A DNA stretch of 64,000 bases. Origin: Parabacteroides distasonis. GTDB lineage: Bacteria > Bacteroidota > Bacteroidia > Bacteroidales > Tannerellaceae. The notes under the pieces are model-generated. The model worked only from the letters and a program-made list of their open reading frames with translations, was not told the DNA's origin and searched no databases. A program made the translations under genes and the position numbers. Positions 47,211 through 55,420 of the stretch are shown piece after piece (positions within the stretch are counted from its first letter, which is position 1; the number at the start of each line of letters is the position of its first letter). The stretch lies in NCBI GenBank assembly GCA_021531775.1, contig JAFBIU010000001.1, positions 213,992-277,991 of the forward strand, written 5' to 3'.

Positions 47211-47975
47211 ATGGGAAAGATTATCGCTTTAGCAAATCAAAAAGGCGGAGTCGGTAAGACAACCACAACGATTAACCTGGCTGCCTCCTTGGCCGCTTTG
47301 GAGAAACGCGTGTTGGTTGTAGATGCTGATCCGCAGGCGAATGCCTCTTCCGGATTAGGTGTGGATATCCGTAATGTCTCACTTTCGATCTACGAATGTT
47401 TGGTAAACGGGGAGGAAGCAAAAGGCGCGATCGTATCCACCGAAGTGGAGGGATTGGATGTGATTCCCTCCCATATCGATCTGGTGGGTGCAGAGATTGA
47501 GATGTTGAATTTGGACAATCGCGAACAGATCTTGAAGCAGATCTTGTTGCCGTTGAAAGAGACGTATGATTTTATTTTGATCGATTGTTCTCCTTCATTA
47601 GGTCTGATCACAGTCAATGCGTTGACCGCTGCCGATTCGGTGATCATCCCAGTGCAATGTGAGTATTTTGCATTGGAAGGTATCAGCAAGTTGCTGAATA
47701 CAATCAAAATTATCAAGTCAAAACTGAATCCGTCCTTGGAGATCGAGGGATTCTTATTGACCATGTATGATTCGCGACTCCGTTTGGCGAATCAAATCTA
47801 TGAGGAGGTGAAGCGTCCCTTCCGTGAGCTGGTGTTCAAGACAGTTATCCAGCGTAACGTCAAGTTGAGCGAGGCCTCGAGCTACGGGAAACCTGTCTTG
47901 TTGTATGATGCGGAATCGAAAGGTGCGATCAATCACATGCAACTCGCACAGGAGGTGATAGAAAAGAATAAATAA
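47211..47975 (+). CDS. parA: ParA/Soj-type chromosome partition ATPase
   Basis: A 254-residue Walker-type ATPase that segregates the chromosome origin with ParB. The deviant Walker A KGGVGKTTTT begins at residue 11 and DADPQANASSG near 40. Length is typical of chromosomal ParA. TAGCTTTG at 47172-47179 is a candidate -7 element. It is followed 2 bp later by parB. ParA-ParB-DUF5683-MltD-Rel is a conserved order in Bacteroidales. Confidence 0.96.
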   Translation: MGKIIALANQKGGVGKTTTTINLAASLAALEKRVLVVDADPQANASSGLGVDIRNVSLSIYECLVNGEEAKGAIVSTEVEGLDVIPSHIDLVGAEIEMLNLDNREQILKQILLPLKETYDFILIDCSPSLGLITVNALTAADSVIIPVQCEYFALEGISKLLNTIKIIKSKLNPSLEIEGFLLTMYDSRLRLANQIYEEVKRPFRELVFKTVIQRNVKLSEASSYGKPVLLYDAESKGAINHMQLAQEVIEKNK

Positions 47976-47977
47976 GT

Positions 47978-48862
47978 ATGGCTACATTTAAAAGATCTGC
48001 GTTGGGGCGGGGACTGGATGCCTTGATTACGATGGACGATCTGAAGACAAGTGGATCTTCATCGATCAGTGAGATCGAATTGAGCAAGATTCAACCCAAC
48101 CCTGAACAGCCTCGTTCCTCTTTCGAAGAGGAGGCGATGGCTGAATTGGCTCAATCCATCCGTTCGATCGGAGTGATCCAGCCGATCACACTGAAGGAGA
48201 CCGGACAGGACAGGTACATGATCATTTCCGGCGAACGACGTTATCGGGCCTGTCTGATGGCTGGCTTGGAGACGATTCCGGCTTATATCAAGACGGCAGC
48301 AGACGAAAATGTCGTCGAGATGGCGTTGATCGAGAATATCCAGCGGGAAGATCTGAATTCCATCGAGATAGCCTTGGCTTATCAGAAGCTGATCGATTCG
48401 TATGGCCTGACGCAAGAACAGTTGAGCGATCGGGTGGGAAAGAAACGCGCCACGATTGCCAATTACCTGCGTCTCTTGAAACTTCCGGCTGAGATTCAGA
48501 TGGGTCTGAAGAACAAGAAGATCGATATGGGGCATGCGCGTGCCCTGATTTCTGTGGAGGATCCGGAGGTTCAGCTGGCCCTCTATGAACAGATTCTGGA
48601 GCAGGGACTTTCGGTCCGTAGTGTAGAGGAATTGGTTCGTACGGCAGCCGAGGGTGGCGAGATTCCGGTTCGTGCCCAAAACAAAAAGGAAAAGCCGGCG
48701 ATTCGGGAAGAGTATAATCTGCTGAAGGAACATCTTTCGCACTTCTTCCAGACGAAGGTGCAACTTACGTGCAATGACAAGGGAAAGGGGAAGATCACTA
48801 TTCCCTTTGCTTCGGAAGAGGAATTGGAGAAACTGATAACCTTGTTGGATAAGTTGCGATGA
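47978..48862 (+). CDS. parB: ParB/Spo0J-type partition protein
   Basis: A 294-residue DNA-binding CTPase. It has the start motif ALGRGLDALI, the ParB/Srx domain with QPNPEQPRSSFEEEAM near residue 36 and the CTP-binding GERRYRACLMAGL near 88. ENIQREDLNSIEIALAYQKL near 118, the HTH region TQEQLSDRVGKKRATIANYL near 146 and a C-terminal dimer domain follow. It overlaps the next gene by 4 bp (ATGA). Confidence 0.96.
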   Translation: MATFKRSALGRGLDALITMDDLKTSGSSSISEIELSKIQPNPEQPRSSFEEEAMAELAQSIRSIGVIQPITLKETGQDRYMIISGERRYRACLMAGLETIPAYIKTAADENVVEMALIENIQREDLNSIEIALAYQKLIDSYGLTQEQLSDRVGKKRATIANYLRLLKLPAEIQMGLKNKKIDMGHARALISVEDPEVQLALYEQILEQGLSVRSVEELVRTAAEGGEIPVRAQNKKEKPAIREEYNLLKEHLSHFFQTKVQLTCNDKGKGKITIPFASEEELEKLITLLDKLR

Positions 48863-49545
48863 GAAGGGTCTGGTTACTGCTGTTGATCGGATGGTGGTCC
48901 ATCTCGTTGGGTCTCCAGGCACAGACCGATGAGGTATCGGTGGAGGGGGCCGGTTCGTTGGTACCTGACTCCACGGTCTCTGTCGTGTTGGCCCAGGGAG
49001 ATTCCTTGTTCTTGCCAGCTGTCTCGTTCAAACAGCCCTTCAAGCCCAATCCGACGAAAGCGGTCCTGTTTTCTTTAGTGCCCGGTATGGGACAGATTTA
49101 CAACCGTAAATACTGGAAGCTCCCCATTGTGTATGGGGCGTTCATGGGTTGCCTGTATGCCATCACCTGGAATAACCGCAACTATCAGGACTATTCGGAT
49201 GCCTATCGGGATTTGGTGTATGACCAGACCAATAAAGTCCCTCAGGAAGAGTGGCACCAGACGTGGCAAAACATGTCCAGCCGTGATCCGGCCGATTTGT
49301 ACAAGGATTCCAACTTCCAGACCACGTTGAAGAATCGGAAGGATTATTATCGTCGCTATCGGGATTTGAGTATCATCATCACCGTGGGCGTATATGCGCT
49401 ATCCATGATTGACGCCTATGTGGATGCGCATCTGTTCGATTTCGATATTTCGCCGGATCTGTCGCTTCGGATGGAACCGGTCTATGCGCCTAAAACCCGC
49501 TACAATGCCAGTAGCTATGGGATCAATTGTAGTCTTAAATTTTAA
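48859..49545 (+). CDS. DUF5683 domain envelope protein
   Basis: A 228-residue protein with an N-terminal signal (MRRVWLLLLIGWWSISLGLQAQ) and the DUF5683 region KAVLFSLVPGMGQIYNRKYW near residue 69, followed by two hydrophobic helices. Function is unknown. Its constant place between parB and the lytic transglycosylase gene suggests a link to envelope growth or division, by context only. Start overlaps the parB stop. Confidence 0.85.
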   Translation: MRRVWLLLLIGWWSISLGLQAQTDEVSVEGAGSLVPDSTVSVVLAQGDSLFLPAVSFKQPFKPNPTKAVLFSLVPGMGQIYNRKYWKLPIVYGAFMGCLYAITWNNRNYQDYSDAYRDLVYDQTNKVPQEEWHQTWQNMSSRDPADLYKDSNFQTTLKNRKDYYRRYRDLSIIITVGVYALSMIDAYVDAHLFDFDISPDLSLRMEPVYAPKTRYNASSYGINCSLKF

Positions 49546-49553
49546 AACATATC

Positions 49554-51035
49554 ATGCGAAAAGTTATCATCAGTTTGCTCTGGATTGTTTGGATCGGTTT
49601 ACCGTCGCAGGCTCAGGAAACCATTTCGTTGGATTCGTTGGAGTCCGAAGTGGGACTGATTCCAGAGAGTTTGGATGCCAATATTGACAGTCTGTTTCAT
49701 TCGTGGCACGTGCAGTATTTTTCCAAGAAGGAGGAATTCTGCCACGACGATGAAGAGAATGTCTTTTTCCCCGATTCGGTCTATGCCGAACGGTTGCAAC
49801 GGTTGCCGAATCTGATCTCCTTACCTTATAATAATATTGTACGCGACTGTATCGATTTGTATGCCGACCGGAAGCGAAACCTGGTGCGGTACATGTTGGG
49901 TATGGCCGACTTCTTTTTCCCGATCATCGAGCAGATTCTGGATGAGCATGGCTTGCCGTTGGAGTTAAAATATTTGGCGGTGGTGGAGAGTGCCCTGAAT
50001 CCGGTGGCATTGTCGCGCGTCGGTGCCTCCGGTCTGTGGCAGTTTATGTTGCCAACCGGCAAGATTTACGGCTTGCAGATCAACAGTCTGGTGGATGAAC
50101 GGTTGGATCCGCTGAAGGCGACCCAGGCTGCTTGTAAGTATTTCAAAGATATGTATGCCATCTATGGCGATTGGAATTTGGTGTTGGCCTCCTACAACTG
50201 TGGACCGGGCAATGTCAACAAGGCGATCCGTCGCTCTGGTGGCAAGCGCGATTTCTGGGACATCTTCCCCTATCTGCCGAAAGAGACTCGTTCCTATGTG
50301 CCCCTGTTCATTGCGGCCAATTACATCATGAACTACCATTGCGAACACAATTTGTGTGCGATGCAGACCAGTTTGCCGTTGGCCACCGATACAGTCATGG
50401 TTCACGATATGCTGCATTTGCAACAGGTGGCCGATGTGTTGCACATTGACTTGGAGACGTTGAAAGCCCTTAATCCGCAATACCGTCGGGAGATCATTCC
50501 GGGCAATACCCAACCCTCCGTGTTGAAATTGCCGGCAGCGGAGACCTACGCTTTTGTCGATAAGGCCGATACGATCTATCTTCATCGGGCCGAGGAACTG
50601 TTGGCGCAGTGTACATCTCTGAATCAGCAGAACAAACAGGGTTCCCGACGTGAACAGATCACGCACATTGTCAAGTCGGGCGAAACCCTGCTGACGATTG
50701 CCAATCGGTATGGAGTGACGGCCAAAGAGATCCGTGGCTGGAATGGCTTGAAATCCAATCGGGTACCCAAGGGCCGACGACTGAAACTGTATGTCGATAA
50801 CGGAGGGGTTTCCTTTGCTGCTGCCAAGAAACCGATGCAGGCTGCCCATGCGGCTCCTCCAACCGCAGCCGATCGGGCCAATGGCTTTGTCTCTTATACT
50901 GTCAAGTCGGGCGATTCGCTCTATTCCATCAGCAAGAAGTATCCGGGTGTCTCGGCAGACCGTATCAAACAGGTCAATGGTCTGACCACCGTGAAACTGC
51001 AACCCGGCCAGGTCCTGAAGATTCCGGTCAGTTAA
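49554..51035 (+). CDS. mltD: Membrane-bound lytic transglycosylase D-like protein with two LysM domains
   Basis: A 493-residue peptidoglycan-cleaving enzyme with a Sec signal (MRKVIISLLWIVWIGLPSQA). The SLT domain has the catalytic glutamate in KYLAVVESALNP near residue 145, GLWQFM near 163 and YNCGPGNVNKA near 218. LysM domains cover about 368-415 and 446-492 (YTVKSGDSLYSISKKY). E. coli MltD is a lipoprotein, but no lipobox is seen here, so it may be soluble in the periplasm. Last gene of the parAB operon. Confidence 0.94.
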   Translation: MRKVIISLLWIVWIGLPSQAQETISLDSLESEVGLIPESLDANIDSLFHSWHVQYFSKKEEFCHDDEENVFFPDSVYAERLQRLPNLISLPYNNIVRDCIDLYADRKRNLVRYMLGMADFFFPIIEQILDEHGLPLELKYLAVVESALNPVALSRVGASGLWQFMLPTGKIYGLQINSLVDERLDPLKATQAACKYFKDMYAIYGDWNLVLASYNCGPGNVNKAIRRSGGKRDFWDIFPYLPKETRSYVPLFIAANYIMNYHCEHNLCAMQTSLPLATDTVMVHDMLHLQQVADVLHIDLETLKALNPQYRREIIPGNTQPSVLKLPAAETYAFVDKADTIYLHRAEELLAQCTSLNQQNKQGSRREQITHIVKSGETLLTIANRYGVTAKEIRGWNGLKSNRVPKGRRLKLYVDNGGVSFAAAKKPMQAAHAAPPTAADRANGFVSYTVKSGDSLYSISKKYPGVSADRIKQVNGLTTVKLQPGQVLKIPVS

Positions 51036-51078
51036 CCTATTTTTTATCGTAAGCGAATGGTTGTCCTTTGAATATTCG

Positions 51079-51086
51079 TATATTTG
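51079..51086 (+). promoter_or_regulatory. Candidate -7 element of the rel promoter
   Basis: TATATTTG lies 39 bp before the rel ATG and fits TAnnTTTG. Confidence 0.5.
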
Positions 51087-51125
51087 TGCCTTATGACACG
51101 GATTATTTAATCAGATCTGGATGGT

Positions 51126-53363
51126 ATGAATGATACAAATGATGAACAATTGATCCAAGCAGGCTTTCAGCAGCTGTTGAAAGATTATATGAATTCGAAC
51201 CACCGGCAGAAGGTGGATCTGATTACCAAGGCATTCAATTTTGCTAATCAGGCACATGCTGGGGTGAAACGACGTTCGGGTGAGCCCTATATTATGCATC
51301 CGATTGCCGTAGCCGAGATTGTGTGTAAAGAGATTGGATTGGGTTCCACGTCAATTTGTGCAGCACTGTTGCATGACGTGGTGGAGGATACGGAATATAC
51401 GGTCGAGGATATTCGCAATATGTTCGGTGACAAGATCGCGCAGATTGTGGATGGGTTGACCAAGATTTCCGGGGGTATCTTTGGCGATCAGGCGTCAGCC
51501 CAAGCCGAGAATTTCCGGAAACTGCTCTTGACCATGAGTGATGACATCCGGGTGATTCTGATCAAGATTGCCGACCGCCTGCACAACATGCGTACGTTGG
51601 GTTCGATGTTGCCTGCCAAACAGTTCAAGATAGCCGGGGAGACGCTCTACCTCTATGCACCTTTGGCGCATCGACTGGGACTTTTTACCATCAAGACTGA
51701 ATTGGAAGATCTGAGTTTCAAGTATGAACATCCACAGGAATATGCCTTTATCAATCTGAAGCTCCAATCCTCGGAGAATGTCCGGAACACCTTGTTTGAA
51801 CATTTTGCCGCACCAGTGCATGAAAGGCTGAAAGCGATGGGCATGAATTATGAAATGCGTGCCCGCGTCAAGTCGGTCTATTCGATCTGGAACAAGATGC
51901 AGAACAAGAAAGTTTCGTTCGAAGACATCTACGACATCTATGCCGTCCGTATCATTTTTGATCCACTGCCCGGTGTCGATGAGAAGAATATGTGCTGGGA
52001 CATTTATTCAGCCATCACCGATATCTATCGGATTCGTCCGGACCGTATTCGCGATTGGGTCAGCCGTCCGAAGGCCAACGGATATCAGGCCTTGCACTTG
52101 ACGGTCATGGGACCTGACGGACAATGGGTCGAGATTCAGATCCGGAGTCGGAAGATGGATGAGATAGCCGAAAAGGGATTTGCGGCTCATTGGAAATACA
52201 AGGAACACAACAACGATAAAGATACAGAACTGGACAAGTGGCTCCAGACCATTACGGAGATTCTGGAAAGCCCTGATCCCAATGCGTTGGATTTTCTGGA
52301 CACCATCAAACTGAATCTGTTCAGTTCCGAGATCTTTGTCTTCACCCCCAAGGGAGACATCAAGACGCTTCCGCAAGGGGCGACAGCCTTGGATTTTGCT
52401 TACGCCTTGCACTCAGACATTGGTAACCATTGCATTGGAGCCAAGGTGAACCATCGCTTGGTTCCGTTGAGTCATCCCCTGTCCAGTGGCGACCAGGTGG
52501 AGGTGTTGACCTCCCGTTCCCAAGAGCCCCAGCCGGAATGGCTCAACTTCACCACGACAGCCAAGGCACATACCAAGATAGATGCCGTCTTGCGCAAGGC
52601 CCGTAAAGAGACAGCCAAGGCGGGTGAGGCGATGGTGATCGAAGCTTTCCGTAACTCGGAGGTAGAGGCTAGTATGCAGAACATGGACAAGCTCATGATG
52701 TATTATGGTTTCACCAAACGGGAGGAGTTCTACTTTGCTGTGAAAAAGGGGGATGTAGTCTTGCCGGATAACCTGAAAAAGTTGGTGAAGGAGAAGTCGG
52801 GCAATGGCCTGTTCAAATATGTCAAGCAGGCCTTGAGCTTGGGTAAAAAGAAGAAGAATAAAGAGGTGGAGCCTACCCCTGAAAAACCGGCCTTGCCCCA
52901 GATCGATCGGAAGAAGCCCTATCTGTTGCGCGAAGAGGCGTTCGACCGCAATTATGTCATTGCCGACTGCTGTAAACCCATCCCGGGCGATGAGGCGTTG
53001 GGCTTTATCAACGACGACGGTACGGTCGTGGTGCATAAACGCTCCTGTCCGATTGCCATGCGTTTGAAGAGCAGTTTCGGTGAACGGATCCTGAATACAG
53101 AATGGAGTGCCCATCCGACGGTCTCCTTCGAGGCAACGTTGGAGGTAAAGGGCATAGACTCTATCGGTGTCTTAAACAAAATCACCAAGACCATTGCAGA
53201 TGATTTCAATGTCAACATCATCCGCCTCTTGATTGAAGCCAAAGATGGTGTGTTTGAGGGCAAAATCAAGATGAAGGTGCATGCGCTGGAGGATATCCAG
53301 AAGATGTGTGTCACCCTATCCAGCTTCAAGAATATCGAGTCCGTCAGCCGTGTGGCAGATTGA
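51126..53363 (+). CDS. rel: Bifunctional (p)ppGpp synthetase/hydrolase (RelA/SpoT homolog)
   Basis: A 745-residue stringent-response enzyme. The hydrolase HD domain is intact (HDVVED at 83-88, and DRLHNMRTL near 148). The synthetase domain has RPKANGYQALHLTV near 315 and EIQIRSRKMDEIAEKGFAAHW near 336, with the catalytic region complete. A TGS domain follows (about 395-460), then a linker, a Cys-containing zinc-finger-like part (DCCKPIPGDEALGF near 618) and a C-terminal ACT domain (about 670-745). Both activities are therefore expected. Length is typical. It has its own promoter and is last in the parAB region. Confidence 0.96.
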   Translation: MNDTNDEQLIQAGFQQLLKDYMNSNHRQKVDLITKAFNFANQAHAGVKRRSGEPYIMHPIAVAEIVCKEIGLGSTSICAALLHDVVEDTEYTVEDIRNMFGDKIAQIVDGLTKISGGIFGDQASAQAENFRKLLLTMSDDIRVILIKIADRLHNMRTLGSMLPAKQFKIAGETLYLYAPLAHRLGLFTIKTELEDLSFKYEHPQEYAFINLKLQSSENVRNTLFEHFAAPVHERLKAMGMNYEMRARVKSVYSIWNKMQNKKVSFEDIYDIYAVRIIFDPLPGVDEKNMCWDIYSAITDIYRIRPDRIRDWVSRPKANGYQALHLTVMGPDGQWVEIQIRSRKMDEIAEKGFAAHWKYKEHNNDKDTELDKWLQTITEILESPDPNALDFLDTIKLNLFSSEIFVFTPKGDIKTLPQGATALDFAYALHSDIGNHCIGAKVNHRLVPLSHPLSSGDQVEVLTSRSQEPQPEWLNFTTTAKAHTKIDAVLRKARKETAKAGEAMVIEAFRNSEVEASMQNMDKLMMYYGFTKREEFYFAVKKGDVVLPDNLKKLVKEKSGNGLFKYVKQALSLGKKKKNKEVEPTPEKPALPQIDRKKPYLLREEAFDRNYVIADCCKPIPGDEALGFINDDGTVVVHKRSCPIAMRLKSSFGERILNTEWSAHPTVSFEATLEVKGIDSIGVLNKITKTIADDFNVNIIRLLIEAKDGVFEGKIKMKVHALEDIQKMCVTLSSFKNIESVSRVAD

Positions 53364-53477
53364 GGTCGGTTCGCGAAACAACGTTATAGTCAATGTACCT
53401 GCAGTAACCACTCATAGGCTGGTATCAACTGTATGGTACAATTGGCTTGCTGGATAAGTTTAGTGTGGTTATTGGGG

Positions 53478-53903
53478 TTACCTCTCGTTCAATATGGTAT
53501 GGAGTCCATACTTGGAATACCATTGGAATTTCAAGTCTGAACTTACAAGTGTAGCCTTGTCTGAAATTGCCTGCGCTATAATCATCCTGTCAAATGGGTC
53601 TCTGTGATCCCGCATAAAAGGTAAAGTAGAGTATGTCTGTAAATGTTTGTCGTTAACCGGAACTCTCCTAATTGACATGCTTTCTAATGTATCGATAATA
53701 TCTTCAGGTCTGAGTGTTTTGCCATTCTCATTTCGTGCAGAAATTTTACCTATTTGGAATAGGTGAATCAATTCATGCACACATACTACGCTTGTATATA
53801 ATGTACTGGAATAATCAAAGATACACTCCAATACATCTCTGCTGAGCGATGTATTGTCACAAATTAAAAAAACCAATATGTTTGTATCCAAATGTAACCT
53901 CAT
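53478..53903 (-). CDS. PIN-domain toxin (VapC-like)
   Basis: A 141-residue PIN ribonuclease of a type II toxin-antitoxin pair. The acidic residues that hold Mg are visible: LDTNIL (Asp6), VHELIHL (Glu44), RDPFDRMI (Asp102/Asp105) and SSDLKF (Asp123). Its start codon overlaps the stop of a small upstream gene by ATGA. It stands alone at the edge of a repeat-rich gap, downstream of and convergent with rel. The target RNA is unknown. Confidence 0.88.
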   Translation of the reverse strand: MRLHLDTNILVFLICDNTSLSRDVLECIFDYSSTLYTSVVCVHELIHLFQIGKISARNENGKTLRPEDIIDTLESMSIRRVPVNDKHLQTYSTLPFMRDHRDPFDRMIIAQAISDKATLVSSDLKFQWYSKYGLHTILNER

Positions 53904-54079
53904 TTCAGCACAGCTTTCATGTCATTGATCTGAAGCTGATAATCGCTGTCAGAAGAAAAAAACCATTCACCTAACTTATTAAGCTTCTGTGGCAGTTTTC
54001 CCCTAATTTCTTGAAGATATTTGTCAGACTTCATGTCACGTCTATAAATGGTGTCACTATTCTTTACTACCGTGTTCAT
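53900..54079 (-). CDS. Small PIN-associated partner, probable antitoxin (59 aa)
   Basis: ATG at 54079 opens a frame of 59 residues starting MNTVVKNSDTIYRRDMKSD and ending NDMKAVLK, with the stop overlapping the toxin start (ATGA). The middle has LPQKLNKLGEWFFSSDSDYQ. I do not recognise a known antitoxin family; a helix-rich start and a Trp/Phe-rich tail would suit a toxin-neutralising C-terminus. The tight overlap is the main evidence. The DNA-binding part is not obvious. Confidence 0.7.
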   Translation of the reverse strand: MNTVVKNSDTIYRRDMKSDKYLQEIRGKLPQKLNKLGEWFFSSDSDYQLQINDMKAVLK

Positions 54080-54200
54080 AATGTATATTCATTTGTTTTG
54101 TTATTATGGTGCGAAGATAGGAAATTGTTTTTGAATCCGCCAATTTTTATGCTGGTTTGATTCTTTATTTACGTGATGGAAACAGCTGTGTTATGGCCTC

Positions 54201-54288
54201 CTTGAGCCGTTAGTTAACGGCTGCCTAAGTGTTATACTTACGGCTTGACAAGCCGTAAGCTTACGGTTCATCAAGCCGATAGTACTTC
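54201..54288. repeat. 22-bp-period repeat array E (4 units), GCCGTAAG type
   Basis: Units end in TTAACGG or CTTACGG at 54220, 54243 and 54266 and continue with TTCATCAAGCCGATAG to 54288; the period is 22-23 bp. Some units are hairpins, such as CTTACGGCTT with AAGCCGTAAG (54237-54259). The array is bracketed by GGCTGCCTAA (54219-54228) and its inverted copy TTAGGCAGCC (54314-54323). Confidence 0.75.
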
Positions 54289-54471
54289 TTTTAGACAGCG
54301 AACTATAGTTGGTTTAGGCAGCCTCTTTCAATTCATTTAGGATGCTTTGTGTAATCGGTTTAAGTTGTTCTGTATCAATGTTGAATTATTACAGACGAGG
54401 CAGAGAAGCACTAACAATAGTTATAGGCACGATCGAAGGATTGCTTGGTACATACAATTCCGTAGCTTTCT

Positions 54472-54559
54472 GAAGCTATCTTCGAGAGGCCACGAGGTTA
54501 TCTTCAGGAGCCAATGAAGGTATCTTCAGGAGGCCTCGAAGCTATCTTCGTTTGACCAT
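54472..54559. repeat. 22-bp-period repeat array F (4 units), GAAGCTATCTTC type
   Basis: Units of 22 bp start at 54472, 54494, 54516 and 54538, following GA(A/G)G(C/G/T)TATCTTC(A/G). The first 12 bp are nearly constant and themselves form an inverted pair, GAAG...CTTC. Lies 70 bp left of the large inverted repeat at 54573. Confidence 0.85.
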
Positions 54560-54572
54560 CCAGGAGACAAAC

Positions 54573-54690
54573 CATGACACCATGACAGCTATATATATAA
54601 AAGAGTTCTGGAGTGAAAACTATTTACCTTTAAAGGAAACGAGTTTTGCATATATAGAAAGTTATATATAATAGCTGTCATGGTGTCATG
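54573..54690. repeat. 118-bp element with 19-bp-plus terminal inverted repeats
   Basis: CATGACACCATGACAGCTA (54573-54591) has an exact inverted copy ending at 54690; the AT-rich continuation (TATATATA) extends the pairing on both sides. The 64-nt interior has no gene. No target-site duplication is seen at the edges (AC outside the left end, CT outside the right). It may be a MITE-like element or a regulatory cruciform. The 90 bp to the right, up to 54779, hold nothing I can name. Confidence 0.75.
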
Positions 54691-54779
54691 CTTTTCGGCT
54701 CAGAAGGGTATTTTTGCCTCCTTCTCCTCGTCCGGATTGCAAGCCCAAAAGGTATGGTTGTGGTCATTGAGCCGACATT

Positions 54780-55409
54780 TTATTCTTTCCCCTCTCCACT
54801 GCCCTGCTGAATATCATTCAGGGTGACTAACTTATTGACGATGGCATAGACTGTGAGGCCGCTGGGGCTGTGGATCTGCAGCTTGCGGGTGATGTTGCGG
54901 CGATGTGTCACGACCGTGTGGGTCGAGAGGAAGAGACGATCGGCAATCTCACGATTGGTCATGCCCTTGACGACACAGATGACGATCTCCTTTTCGCGAC
55001 TACTCAGTTGGTTCTCATCCTCATTCTCTTTGTCTTCCTCGTCCTCCTCTTCGTGAAAGAGCGATTCCAGTTTGTACCGGATGGTCTGTGACGAATCATA
55101 GACATGGATCTGTTCGTCGTAGTGCTGGAGCTGCGTCGCTTCGATGGGAGCTGCCACCAAGGCAATGCACTTCATGGTTTCACAACCCGTCTCCTCTTTG
55201 ATCTGCTGGAGATCCTGATAGCCGGGTATGATCGGATTGACAATGAGTATGTCCGGATGATGGAGCCGTAAGGAATCCTTCCAGGCACTGCCCTGAGCCA
55301 ACTCAACCAGCTGGATCTGGAAACCACTGAAACGTTTCAAGATAGTTCCCAAACCGATCCGCATGAGTTCAGCCGGTTCAGCAATCGCTATTTTCAGATT
55401 CATTCGCAT
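54780..55409 (-). CDS. LuxR/NarL-type regulator with degenerate receiver domain
   Basis: A 209-residue protein (207 if it starts at Met3, 55403). An N-terminal receiver-like domain is followed by an acidic linker (HEEEDEEDKENEDEN near 117) and a LuxR HTH: LSSREKEIVICVVKGMTNRE near 135, then DRLFLSTHTVVTHRRNITRK. In the receiver, the usual acidic pair near the N-terminus is replaced by AEPAE, and the phospho-acceptor position in PDILIVNPIIPG is Asn, not Asp. It is therefore unlikely to be controlled by phosphorylation. It follows the hemerythrin gene by 11 bp and probably shares its transcript. Confidence 0.87.
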   Translation of the reverse strand: MRMNLKIAIAEPAELMRIGLGTILKRFSGFQIQLVELAQGSAWKDSLRLHHPDILIVNPIIPGYQDLQQIKEETGCETMKCIALVAAPIEATQLQHYDEQIHVYDSSQTIRYKLESLFHEEEDEEDKENEDENQLSSREKEIVICVVKGMTNREIADRLFLSTHTVVTHRRNITRKLQIHSPSGLTVYAIVNKLVTLNDIQQGSGEGKE

Positions 55410-55420
55410 GACGGTTGGTG

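Noticed and set aside
48059..48922. 287-codon minus-strand frame opposite parB
   Set aside because: Shadow of parB; composition follows from the parB codons.
49965..51002. Long minus-strand frame of 345 codons opposite mltD
   Set aside because: It is fully antisense to a well-supported gene with SLT and LysM motifs and has no recognisable domain.
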